The translations under genes were made by a program, and so were the position numbers. Below the pieces are notes generated by a model. It saw only the letters and a list, made by a program, of their open reading frames with translations. It was not told where the DNA came from and searched no databases. A DNA stretch of 58,961 nt from Candidatus Gastranaerophilales bacterium. GTDB lineage: Bacteria > Cyanobacteriota > Vampirovibrionia > Gastranaerophilales > Gastranaerophilaceae. Positions 24,302 to 32,453 of this stretch are shown in pieces; position 1 is the first letter of the stretch; every line of letters begins with the position of its first letter. Location of the stretch: NCBI GenBank assembly GCA_944326675.1, contig CALVET010000065.1:1-58961 (forward strand), written 5' to 3'.

Positions 24302-25789
24302 TTAAGATAATAAGTAATTTATTAATGTTCTAATCATTACGCCTGTCGGTCCTTGCAGAGTTTCTTTGTTGGATTTGTCTAAATATGCTGTTCCTGCGAT
24401 ATCTAAATGCAGCCATGCATTTGATTTTGTGAAGTTAGATAAAAACCAAGCTGCTGTTGAAGTTCCTGCTTGTCTGCCTCCTGTATTTTTCATGTCAGCA
24501 ATATTTGATTTAAGATTGTCTTTTAATTCATCTAATATCGGCATTTGCCAAGTGTTTTCCGCTGATTTTTTAGATGTTTCAATGAATTTATCGATTTGTT
24601 CCTGATTATTTCCCATAACGCCTGTTATATTGCTGCCTAAAGATACAATAACCGCACCGGTTAATGTTGCTATGTCAATTACTTCATCTACATTTAATTT
24701 GTCGCAATAACTTAGTGCGTCGGCGAGTGTAATTCTTCCTTCTGCATCTGTGTTGTCGATTTCAATGGTTTTGCCGTTCATTGCAGTTAATATATCACCT
24801 TGTTTATACGCTGAGCCTGATGTCATGTTTTCGCATAATGCACATACTACATGCAATTCAATATCGCTTTCTAATTTTGCAATTGCTTGAATTATCCCTA
24901 AGACACTTGCTGCGCCTGTCATATCATCTTTCATTGTTAGCATGGATGTTGCAGGTTTAATATTCATACCGCCTGCATCAAATGTTATTCCTTTGCCGAC
25001 AAGTGCAATTTTCTTTCTGGGAGTGCATTTTGGTTTATATGTTAAATGTACAAACTTTGGTTCGTGTATGCTTCCTTGCGAAACAGCTAAAAAAGCATTC
25101 ATATTTAAGTCTTTTATTTGATTTTTGTCATATATTTTAGCTTCAAGTTTGTGTTCTTTTGCTATTTGACAAGCAACATTTGCGATATATTCAGGTGTAG
25201 CTATTTGAGCTTGTTCATTAACCAAGTCTTTTGTAAATTTCATCGCAAATGAAGTATATGCTCCTATTTCTGCTGAGTGTTCAATTTCTTTTGTAAGGTT
25301 ATTTTCCAGAATTTCTATTGTTTCAATTTTTTGTTTTTTGTCTGACAAGTATTTATCAAATTCATATAAACCTATTCTTAGAGAACAAAGAGCCATTTTT
25401 GCAGAGTCTTCTTTTGTGAAATTTTTTATTATGTTATTGCATTCACTCTTGTTTTCAACAAGCTCAATTCCTATTGAGTTAGTTTTTGTCATATTTTTCG
25501 CAATTCTTGCCGCATTTGCAACAATTTGTGAAAATCTTTGTCTTGTTAATTTGTCTTTTTTTCCAAGACCTGTAAGTAATACTTTTGTATTTTCATCTAT
25601 AGCAAGTTTATACGTTTCTAAAAATTCACCTTTGAATATTTTATATGTTTCAATTTGTTTTATTAACTCTCCTTGTGAAAGTTTATTTAAATAATTAAAT
25701 AAATCACTTGTTTGCTTATAATCTTCCCAAACAAAACATATCAGTGTATCTGATGATAATTCTTCAATTTTTTTGGTTAAAAACCTCAT
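24302..25789 (-). CDS. pepA: Leucyl aminopeptidase (M17 family)
   Basis: A 495-residue cytosolic aminopeptidase that removes N-terminal residues from peptides. The M17 signature NTDAEGRITLADAL is intact, with metal- and substrate-binding motifs VGKGITFDAGGMNIK and MKDDMTGAASVLGII upstream. The N-terminal 170 residues form the more variable regulatory domain. Start ATG at 25789 with AGGAG nine bases upstream, four bases after the trmFO stop, so the two are translationally linked. The usual hexameric Mn/Zn enzyme is expected. Confidence 0.95.
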   Translation of the reverse strand: MRFLTKKIEELSSDTLICFVWEDYKQTSDLFNYLNKLSQGELIKQIETYKIFKGEFLETYKLAIDENTKVLLTGLGKKDKLTRQRFSQIVANAARIAKNMTKTNSIGIELVENKSECNNIIKNFTKEDSAKMALCSLRIGLYEFDKYLSDKKQKIETIEILENNLTKEIEHSAEIGAYTSFAMKFTKDLVNEQAQIATPEYIANVACQIAKEHKLEAKIYDKNQIKDLNMNAFLAVSQGSIHEPKFVHLTYKPKCTPRKKIALVGKGITFDAGGMNIKPATSMLTMKDDMTGAASVLGIIQAIAKLESDIELHVVCALCENMTSGSAYKQGDILTAMNGKTIEIDNTDAEGRITLADALSYCDKLNVDEVIDIATLTGAVIVSLGSNITGVMGNNQEQIDKFIETSKKSAENTWQMPILDELKDNLKSNIADMKNTGGRQAGTSTAAWFLSNFTKSNAWLHLDIAGTAYLDKSNKETLQGPTGVMIRTLINYLLS

Positions 25790-25793
25790 ATTA

Positions 25794-27125
25794 TTATTCT
25801 CCTATAATTTTTTTAATTTTTTCTATCTCATCAAGTGATCTTTTTGAACGCAGTTCGTTTTTATATTTTTTATCTTTTAATTTTCTTTTATCGCCTTCTA
25901 TTTCTTTTGTTATCCCCCAGTTAGCGTTTATCGGCTGGAATTTTTTATGGTCTTCAAATGTAATATAGTCGATTAAGGCGCCTAATATTGTTTTGTTGTC
26001 TAAATAAATCGGCTGTTGGTTTTTCAAATATCTATCTATATTTATTGCTGCAAAAAGTCCTGTTGAAATACTTTCACAGTATCCTTCAACGCCTGTAATT
26101 TGTCCTGCAAAAAATATATTATTATATTTTTTTGTTTGAAGGAATTTATTTAGTATTTTAGGTGAATTTATAAATGTATTTGCATGCATTACGCCATATC
26201 TTGTTATGATTGCATTTTCTAAAGACGGAATACTTTGTATTAATTTTTTTTGTTCTCCCCATTTTAAATTGGTCTGAAAACCGACCAGATTATATAAATT
26301 TGCCATTTTGTCATCTTGGCGCAATTGAACTACGGCATAAAATTGGTTTTTCTTATATTGGGTTTCTATTCTTTTGTCAAAAAGCCCTACAGGCTTCATA
26401 GGTCCAAATCTTAATGTGTCGATACCTCTTGAAGCCATAACTTCTATGGGCATACATCCTTCAAAATAATTGGCTTCAAATTCTTTTAAAGGTGCTCTTT
26501 GAGCGTTAATTAAAATATTATAAAAATTTTCATACTCTTCTTTGTTCATCGGACAATTTATAAAATCCGCCTCTCCTTTATCCCATCTGGAAGCGTAAAA
26601 CGCTTTATTGAAGTCAATTGAGTCTTTCTCTATAATTGGGGCAATAGCGTCGTAAAAATGAAAATCATCTTCTCCGAATTCTTCTTTGATATTTTTTGCT
26701 AATTCATTTGCGGTTAGCGGCCCTGTTGCAATGATTGTCGGGATTGAGGGGTCTATTTTTTCATATTTTTCATTTACTATCGAAATATTATTAAAAGAAT
26801 TGATTATTTCTTTGATTTCTTTGCAAAAGCCAAACCTGTCTATTGAAAGCGAATTGCCTGAAGGTACTTTGTTTTTAACGGCAGTAGGGAAAAGTGTTGA
26901 ACCGAGTAATATGGCTTCTTGTTTCAGGAGTCCTGAGGCAGATAATACATCTGTTGAACCAAGAGAATTAGAACATACAAATTCTGCGGGGTAATCGGTT
27001 GTGTGTGCTCCTGTTTGATATTTAGGGCGCATTTCAAATAAATCTATATTGTAGCCTTTTTTTGCTAAATATATTGCAGCTTCACTTCCTGCTAATCCTG
27101 CCCCTATTACTCTGATTTTATTCAT
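25794..27125 (-). CDS. trmFO: Folate-dependent tRNA (uracil-54-C5)-methyltransferase
   Basis: TrmFO makes ribothymidine at tRNA position 54 using methylenetetrahydrofolate and FAD. The N-terminal FAD motif VIGAGLAGSEAAIYLA and the TrmFO-specific EMRPKYQTGAHTTDYPAEFV and CSNSLGS stretches are intact; the catalytic cysteines lie in CSNS and in the later EGYCES motif. The length of 443 residues is normal. The family is characteristic of Firmicutes, Cyanobacteria-related and some other lineages lacking SAM-dependent TrmA. First gene of a likely trmFO-pepA operon. Confidence 0.97.
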   Translation of the reverse strand: MNKIRVIGAGLAGSEAAIYLAKKGYNIDLFEMRPKYQTGAHTTDYPAEFVCSNSLGSTDVLSASGLLKQEAILLGSTLFPTAVKNKVPSGNSLSIDRFGFCKEIKEIINSFNNISIVNEKYEKIDPSIPTIIATGPLTANELAKNIKEEFGEDDFHFYDAIAPIIEKDSIDFNKAFYASRWDKGEADFINCPMNKEEYENFYNILINAQRAPLKEFEANYFEGCMPIEVMASRGIDTLRFGPMKPVGLFDKRIETQYKKNQFYAVVQLRQDDKMANLYNLVGFQTNLKWGEQKKLIQSIPSLENAIITRYGVMHANTFINSPKILNKFLQTKKYNNIFFAGQITGVEGYCESISTGLFAAINIDRYLKNQQPIYLDNKTILGALIDYITFEDHKKFQPINANWGITKEIEGDKRKLKDKKYKNELRSKRSLDEIEKIKKIIGE

Positions 27126-27239
27126 GCTTTCATTATACCTTAAATATAATAAAATTTTTTGTAATAAAATTTAATATTTTCCTAAAGAAATATTTTAATT
27201 TGCCGTTAATATTACTAAGAGCGAATAAATGGGTGGCAT

Positions 27240-27383
27240 ATGTTTAATTCTTTGAAACACAATAAAAATAAGATATCAGCTTGTGAGATAATTGAAAAAG
27301 CCATGTTAAAAAGAAGAAGGCTTTCAAGTGCTGCTATATTAAATGTTTCATCTGACAGTCAAAGAATAAGACTGGTTAAATAG
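27240..27383 (+). CDS. Putative small basic protein, 47 residues
   Basis: An open frame of 47 codons starting ATG at 27240, preceded by GGGTGG as a possible Shine-Dalgarno, and ending TAG at 27383, three bases before the convergent FtsB-like gene. The product starts MFNSLKHNKNKISACEIIEK and has a basic KRRRLSSAAIL centre; it carries no signal peptide. It fills most of the otherwise empty gap after trmFO. Coding status rests on the Shine-Dalgarno and on the frame filling the gap. Confidence 0.45.
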   Translation: MFNSLKHNKNKISACEIIEKAMLKRRRLSSAAILNVSSDSQRIRLVK

Positions 27384-27385
27384 CT

Positions 27386-27835
27386 TTATTCTGCTGTTTT
27401 TTCGCTTGTTATATCTCTGTTAAATTTTGATGAGAAGGTTTCTAAAAATTTAACAAATTTATTATCAGGAACGCTTTCTTGAGTTTTTGGTTCTTCATTT
27501 TGCTGGTTAATTATAATCAAAACCTCGTCTTTTGCTGCCATTTTAAGGTTGTTTCTTGCAATGGATTCAACTTTATACATTGATGAAAAATTCTTAATTT
27601 CGCTTTTGAGGTGTTTATTTCTGTCTTCTGCTTGTGTTTTTAATTCTTGTGCTTTTATGATTTTTGTTTGATATACAACAATTTTTGCTAAGTTTAATAA
27701 TGCGCTATAGCTGATTTGACAAACACACAAAAGCAGCACGATAGTAAGAAAAGAGTGATAAAATCTGATTTTTCTTATTTTTCTTTTTTGTTGCTTTTGG
27801 ACTCTCGACTTTAAATTCATATAACTGCTGCTCAT
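27386..27835 (-). CDS. FtsB/DivIC-like septum formation initiator
   Basis: A 149-residue bitopic protein: a basic cytoplasmic N-terminus (QKQQKRKIRKIRFYH), one membrane segment (FLTIVLLLCVCQISYSALL), then a coiled coil (about residues 55-95, ELKTQAEDRNKHLKSEI) and a C-terminal tail. This is the architecture of FtsB/DivIC (PF04977), a core divisome component that binds FtsL and FtsQ. The tail is longer than usual and Glu/Ser-rich. It follows the asparaginase by 36 bases on the same strand. FtsL is an alternative identity. Confidence 0.75.
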   Translation of the reverse strand: MSSSYMNLKSRVQKQQKRKIRKIRFYHSFLTIVLLLCVCQISYSALLNLAKIVVYQTKIIKAQELKTQAEDRNKHLKSEIKNFSSMYKVESIARNNLKMAAKDEVLIIINQQNEEPKTQESVPDNKFVKFLETFSSKFNRDITSEKTAE

Positions 27836-27871
27836 AAATTAATTCTAACCTAAATTTAGTTTTTTATAACA

Positions 27872-28807
27872 TCAAAGTTTAAATTCGTAACAATATTTTG
27901 CAACTTTTTGTTTTTTTTGGTTTAGTTCATACTCAATAGGTTCAATATCAAGCCAATTAAGTTTATTTAATATATCAAAAGTTATTAATTTTCTCGCTTC
28001 ATTGTTGTTTTGTGTCATTTTAACAAGAAGTATTTCGTCTTTTTCGAGATTGTAAATTATAACAAATCCTCCGGCGCCAACTTTTGAAAAAAGTTTCCCT
28101 TTAGATAATTTGATTATTTCGCCATCCAGCCTGTTGTAGCCTGCAAAAATATCGGGATATTTTAATATTGAGTTTAATATTGGGGCAAATTTTTTGCTTT
28201 TAATTAAGTTAAAATATGCTTTAATTATATTTTCTATACTTATTGCCCAAAGAGGTGTTCCGCAGCCGTCAAAGCTTAATTTGGTGCATTTTTGACCTGA
28301 TAATTCTTCTTGCTTTTTTTTAATTAACTGTTGAACGGGGTGTTTTTCATTTGTATAGTTTTTTAAATCAAAACCTTTATATTGACTCATTAAAAGCATC
28401 ATAATGTGTTTTGCCGAGCAATTATTGTGCAGTTTCGTTTTTTTGCCTTTAAAATGCCTCGTATCCAATGGAATTTGCGGTTCAATATTTATATCTTTAA
28501 TTTTTATATGGTGTTTTTTTAAAATGTTTTTTAATATTTTTATATGTTGAATATCTCCAGCGTGGGAAGCGCAAAATATAGCCAGTTCTTTCTGTGTAAA
28601 TTTATAATCTTTTATAATATCGGTGTCACACATTATTGCGGCTTGCAAGGGTTTTGCAAGTGAACGCAAGTAAAAATTTGTTTTTTTGTTAAATCCGTAT
28701 TCTTTAAATATTTCTTTTCTGTTCGCTAAATATATGCTGCCATAATACTGCGAGTCAATGGCACCCTCGCGTTTTGTTGAAAGTAAAATTGTAGCAGCAT
28801 TTTCCAT
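27872..28807 (-). CDS. Asparaginase of the L-asparaginase II (PF06089) family
   Basis: A 311-residue protein of the Rhizobium/AnsA-like thermolabile type, which hydrolyses asparagine to aspartate and ammonia. Typical blocks are FYLRSLAKPLQA, FCASHAGDIQHI, LHNNCSAKHIMML and FDGCGTPLWAIS. It has no signal peptide and is expected to be cytoplasmic. The ATG overlaps the preceding stop by one base (TAATG), so translation is coupled to the MshEN-like gene. The region otherwise has no nitrogen gene. Confidence 0.88.
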   Translation of the reverse strand: MENAATILLSTKREGAIDSQYYGSIYLANRKEIFKEYGFNKKTNFYLRSLAKPLQAAIMCDTDIIKDYKFTQKELAIFCASHAGDIQHIKILKNILKKHHIKIKDINIEPQIPLDTRHFKGKKTKLHNNCSAKHIMMLLMSQYKGFDLKNYTNEKHPVQQLIKKKQEELSGQKCTKLSFDGCGTPLWAISIENIIKAYFNLIKSKKFAPILNSILKYPDIFAGYNRLDGEIIKLSKGKLFSKVGAGGFVIIYNLEKDEILLVKMTQNNNEARKLITFDILNKLNWLDIEPIEYELNQKKQKVAKYCYEFKL

Positions 28808-29553
28808 TATAGATTGAGAAGCTTCTTGAGTCGTTTTTTCATTATTATATTTTCATTTTCAAGACGGGCTATTTCTCTTTGCAGTCTGGCAATTTGATCG
28901 TCATTTTGAGAGCCGTCTGGAAGTTTTGCAGAAGTTAGACCAATTCCAAATGACAAGTGTTTTTTAGCTTCATCTTTTAATAATAATAAACTATCAAGTC
29001 CTCTATCCGTAATAAAGCCCATTTTTATTAAAATACTTGCCATTTTAATATGTCGGCCTTCTTCATTTAATTTTTTTTGATATCTTATTGCTTGCTCTAA
29101 TTGAATTGCGTTAATTTTGCCAATTCTTTTTAAAAATTCGCCTGTTTTAATCTTTCCTGCTATAAAAAGGGCTACTGCAATATTTTTGTTTGTTAAATAG
29201 TCATCTATTTGCAAAAATTCAAGTTCATTCAATCTGCAAAAAATTTTGGCGCTATCGGCAAATGTCCAGTTGTTTTTTATTGTTATTTCAAAAATATTAT
29301 TGCCTTCAGAAAGGTCTTTCATAAAAATATAATAGCCTTCTGATAGCCTCAGATTTCTTCCTTGAAGTTCTTGTTTGCCTTTGAAGGTTAATTTTGGACA
29401 CATATATTGAAAAAGATCGTCTGCATCAACCAATTGAGAAAATTCGTCTAATTTTTTTCTCAAGTCTTCAAGTATTTCTTTTGTTATAACTTGTTTTACC
29501 CATATAGGAAGATTTCTTATGTTTTGAATAAATAAATCCGAAGTTTTTTGCAT
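28807..29553 (-). CDS. Protein with an MshEN-like helical domain and C-terminal coiled coil
   Basis: A 248-residue cytosolic protein. Residues about 95-130 resemble a winged-helix-like tail (TFADSAKIFCRLNELEFLQI). Residues about 130-200 match the MshEN/GspE N-terminal domain pattern (GEFLKRIGKINAIQLEQAI, ASILIKMGFITDRGLDSLL). The C-terminal 35 residues form a coiled coil (IARLQREIARLENENII). MshEN domains bind c-di-GMP in some type II secretion and pilus ATPases; the GspE-type sequence here does not obviously carry the longer MshEN motif, so ligand binding is unproven. It precedes and overlaps the asparaginase gene and probably heads the operon. Confidence 0.6.
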   Translation of the reverse strand: MQKTSDLFIQNIRNLPIWVKQVITKEILEDLRKKLDEFSQLVDADDLFQYMCPKLTFKGKQELQGRNLRLSEGYYIFMKDLSEGNNIFEITIKNNWTFADSAKIFCRLNELEFLQIDDYLTNKNIAVALFIAGKIKTGEFLKRIGKINAIQLEQAIRYQKKLNEEGRHIKMASILIKMGFITDRGLDSLLLLKDEAKKHLSFGIGLTSAKLPDGSQNDDQIARLQREIARLENENIIMKKRLKKLLNL

Positions 29554-29666
29554 TAATCTACCCTTTTTATTTAATTATATATAATATGGCTTTTTTTACA
29601 AATACATTATATAATTTATTGTGGTATGTGTGAAGTAAGTTATAATTATTAACGAAAGTTGGTAAA

Positions 29667-30083
29667 ATGGGTTTAGACGGAATCTCTATAAATCAGCTGA
29701 GGTCAACTCCGGAGTATAATTCGGCAGAATTGAATAATGTAAATAATTATAACTCGTCAAACAATGTTAAGATAGTAGATGGTTTATCTGAAGGACAAAA
29801 AGTTGATCCTGATAAAGAAAAGCAGCATGATAATGACGGTGGTTTTTTAAAGGATGATTCAAATAAATCTGATACACAAGAAGAGGAACAAGATAAACCC
29901 GTAAAATATGATTTATCGAAAAGTGATAAATATATGCTTAAAATTAATGAAGATACAAATGATATATATATTGTTGAAAAATCATCAAAGAATATTGTTG
30001 AAAAAATAAACGCAAAAGAGTTATCAAAGTTAGTTTATTATCTTGCAAATTCACAAGGAGCCATTGTAAATAGGAAATTTTAA
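29667..30083 (+). CDS. FlaG-like flagellar protein
   Basis: A 138-residue protein: a Ser/Asn/Asp-rich disordered N-terminal 85 residues, then a small domain SDKYMLKINEDTNDIYIVEK...NIVEKINAKEL matching the FlaG pattern (beta hairpin with a conserved 'I+.I...E' end). FlaG influences filament length in several bacteria. The gene is followed one base later by fliS and then a FliT-like gene, which supports the assignment. A weak Shine-Dalgarno (AAAGTTGG) and a TATAAT at 29641-29646 lie upstream. Confidence 0.7.
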   Translation: MGLDGISINQLRSTPEYNSAELNNVNNYNSSNNVKIVDGLSEGQKVDPDKEKQHDNDGGFLKDDSNKSDTQEEEQDKPVKYDLSKSDKYMLKINEDTNDIYIVEKSSKNIVEKINAKELSKLVYYLANSQGAIVNRKF

Positions 30084-30084
30084 T

Positions 30085-30567
30085 ATGAACCAGTATGTAA
30101 AACAATATCAAAAATCTAGTATAGAAACAGCGTCACGTGAACAAATTTTGATTATGCTTTATGATGGGGCAATTCAATTTTTAAATAAAGCAAAAATTTC
30201 CATGCAAAATAAGCAAATTGAACAAACTCACAACAATCTTATGGGAGCGCAAAATATTATTCAAGAATTTATTAATTCTTTGGATAGGGAAGTTGCCCCT
30301 CAATTGGCCGAAAACTTAATAAGCCTGTATGAATATTTTATCCGCAGGTTAATATATGCAAATGTAAAAAAGCAAATTGAACCGATTGATGAAGTTTTAA
30401 AATATTTAAAAAGTTTAAAAGCGACTTGGGAAAAAGCAATTGAACTTGCGCAAAAAGAAGAAGCACAAAGCCTCAAAGAGTCTTCTATTGATTATTATGA
30501 TACCGATGATGAAGACGACGATGACGAAGATGATAGTGAAGACGATGACGGGGACGAGGAAGATTAG
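30085..30567 (+). CDS. fliS: FliS flagellin export chaperone with acidic tail
   Basis: FliS binds flagellin in the cytoplasm and delivers it to the flagellar export gate. The 160-residue protein has the typical start NQYVKQYQKSSIETASREQI followed by LIMLYDGAIQFLNKAK and the later NLISLYEYFIRRLIYANVKK. After residue about 130 there is a tail with a run of about 22 residues, almost all Asp or Glu (positions about 30498-30564), which normal FliS (about 125-135 residues) lacks. Shine-Dalgarno AGGAAA. It sits in a flaG-fliS-fliT-like cluster. Confidence 0.92.
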   Translation: MNQYVKQYQKSSIETASREQILIMLYDGAIQFLNKAKISMQNKQIEQTHNNLMGAQNIIQEFINSLDREVAPQLAENLISLYEYFIRRLIYANVKKQIEPIDEVLKYLKSLKATWEKAIELAQKEEAQSLKESSIDYYDTDDEDDDDEDDSEDDDGDEED

Positions 30568-30569
30568 TT

Positions 30570-30950
30570 TTGTTAAGTATTAATGACTACAACCATCTTA
30601 AACTTTTATATGATGAATTTTTAAAGAAAAATTTATACATAAGAGATATTATTAATAAGGGTCTTTGGGATGATCTTGATAATGCCATTAAAGAAAAAGA
30701 AAGTTTAATGAGACAAATTATTTTTTTTGAAAAACCAAGATTATCAAAAATAAAAGAAAATGATGAATTGAATAAAAAAAGATTAAAATTGATTGAATTA
30801 GAAAAAGAAAATATTGCTCTGGTTGTTGAAAAACGTCAACAACTTGAAAAAGAACTAAAAAAAACTAAAAAAGTAAAAAAAGTGTTAAATACTTATGAAC
30901 CCGCTTCTCTAAACGCAAAATCAACTTTTGAAGTAAGACAGGAAGATTAG
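30570..30950 (+). CDS. FliT/FlgN-like flagellar chaperone
   Basis: A 126-residue, highly charged helical protein (KEKESLMRQIIFFEKPRL, EKRQQLEKELKKTKKVKK), with the two-helix hairpin look of FliT/FlgN chaperones. The family is poorly conserved, so position directly after fliS is the main support. The start is TTG at 30570, since no ATG exists in the first 45 codons and the frame must begin before the conserved helix. Ends one base before the convergent permease gene. Confidence 0.6.
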   Translation: MLSINDYNHLKLLYDEFLKKNLYIRDIINKGLWDDLDNAIKEKESLMRQIIFFEKPRLSKIKENDELNKKRLKLIELEKENIALVVEKRQQLEKELKKTKKVKKVLNTYEPASLNAKSTFEVRQED

Positions 30951-32453
30951 TTATTTTCTTAGGTTTTTATAGCTAAATTTGATATAAATTGCTACGCCTA
31001 TCAATATCCAAATAGGGAACATTATAGCGCTTGAGGTTAGCTGTTTTAGAGAATATATCATTAAACCTGTGCATGAAATTATTCCCAAAATCGGGAAAAG
31101 AGGCACAAAAGGCACCTTGAAAGGTCTTTTTAAGTCAGGTTCTGTTTTTCTTAAGATAATTACAGCAACGCAAATTGCAATAAATGCAGTAAATGTTCCA
31201 TAGTTACACAGTTCAGCTGATATGTTTAAATCCATAAAAAGACTGCAAACTATTATAACTAAACCAACGCTCCAAGTTAAAACATGGGGTGTTCTGTGTT
31301 TTTTATGTATTACCCTTAAAACTCTTGGTAAAAATTTATCTCTGCTCATGGCATAGAGTATTCTTGTTGAAGCAAGCTGACAAATTAAAAATACGCTTGC
31401 AAGAGCGCATACTGCAGCAACAGATATAAATCCCGCTAAATAATCTTTGTTTATTATATGAAGCGCTGCTGCAATAGGTGCTGAGGGGTTGATTTGGCTA
31501 ATGGGTGCAATTCCTGTTAATACTAATGCTACAAGTATATATAGGATTGTGCAGAATAATAATGTTCCTAGAATTGCGATAGGTAAGTCTTTTTGCGGGT
31601 TTTTTGTTTCTTCTGCTGCAGTAGAAACAGCGTCAAAACCAATATATGAAAAAAATATTATAAAAGCCCCCATAAGTATTCCTGTTGCCCCGTTTGGTGC
31701 AAAGGGAATCCAGTTTTCAGGTTTTACATAAAACGCACCAACTACAACAAATGATAAAATCATAAATAAATTCAAGCAAACCATGATGGTTGCAAATCTT
31801 GTAGATTCTTTTATACCTTTAATTAATATAAGAGTTACAACAAGAGTTAATAAAACTACGGGAATATTGATTGCTATAGGTATTTTATCAAATAAAAACG
31901 GCATTTTATCGTGCACGTCAAGTCCGTATTTAGCGCACATATTGTATATTGAGCGAACATCGCTTCTAAGCCAAAGTGGAAAATTTACTATAAAATCTGG
32001 GAGATAATTTGAAAAGCCTTTTAAAAGTTGCGTTAAATAACCGCACCAAGAGCTTGCAACGGTAACATTGCCGATAACATAGTTCAGCATTAATACCCAG
32101 CCTATAATCCAAGCTGCAAACTCTCCTAAAGTTGCATAGCAATAAGTATAAACGCTTCCTGATACCGGAATTATTGAGGCAACTTCACTGTAGCAAAGAG
32201 CGGAAAATAAACACGCAATGGCCGCTAAAATCATAGAGATTATAATTGCAGGACCTGCACCGGGGGTTTCAGGAGTTCCTTGAATAGCTGTACCTACAAT
32301 GGTTAAAATGCCTGTACCAACAACAGCACCTATTCCGATTATAAATAAATCAAAAGCGTTAAGAGTTTTTTTAAGTGAGCCTGTTTTAGCTCTTTCTATG
32401 AGCTCTTTTGCTGTTTTTCTACTCGATAAATTAGAGGCGATTTTTTTAATCAT
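30951..32453 (-). CDS. APC-family amino acid permease, second copy
   Basis: A 500-residue membrane protein with 12 hydrophobic segments, preceded by a 35-residue cytosolic arm. The first helix carries the APC motif FIIGIGAVVGTGILTIVG (unwound Gly-rich binding site), followed by GPAIIISMILAAIACLFSAL. It resembles cationic amino acid transporters of the YfnA/CAT type. Its start overlaps the end of the first permease gene by eight bases, and the two share long identical stretches, so it is a tandem duplicate. The substrate is unknown. Confidence 0.88.
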   Translation of the reverse strand: MIKKIASNLSSRKTAKELIERAKTGSLKKTLNAFDLFIIGIGAVVGTGILTIVGTAIQGTPETPGAGPAIIISMILAAIACLFSALCYSEVASIIPVSGSVYTYCYATLGEFAAWIIGWVLMLNYVIGNVTVASSWCGYLTQLLKGFSNYLPDFIVNFPLWLRSDVRSIYNMCAKYGLDVHDKMPFLFDKIPIAINIPVVLLTLVVTLILIKGIKESTRFATIMVCLNLFMILSFVVVGAFYVKPENWIPFAPNGATGILMGAFIIFFSYIGFDAVSTAAEETKNPQKDLPIAILGTLLFCTILYILVALVLTGIAPISQINPSAPIAAALHIINKDYLAGFISVAAVCALASVFLICQLASTRILYAMSRDKFLPRVLRVIHKKHRTPHVLTWSVGLVIIVCSLFMDLNISAELCNYGTFTAFIAICVAVIILRKTEPDLKRPFKVPFVPLFPILGIISCTGLMIYSLKQLTSSAIMFPIWILIGVAIYIKFSYKNLRK

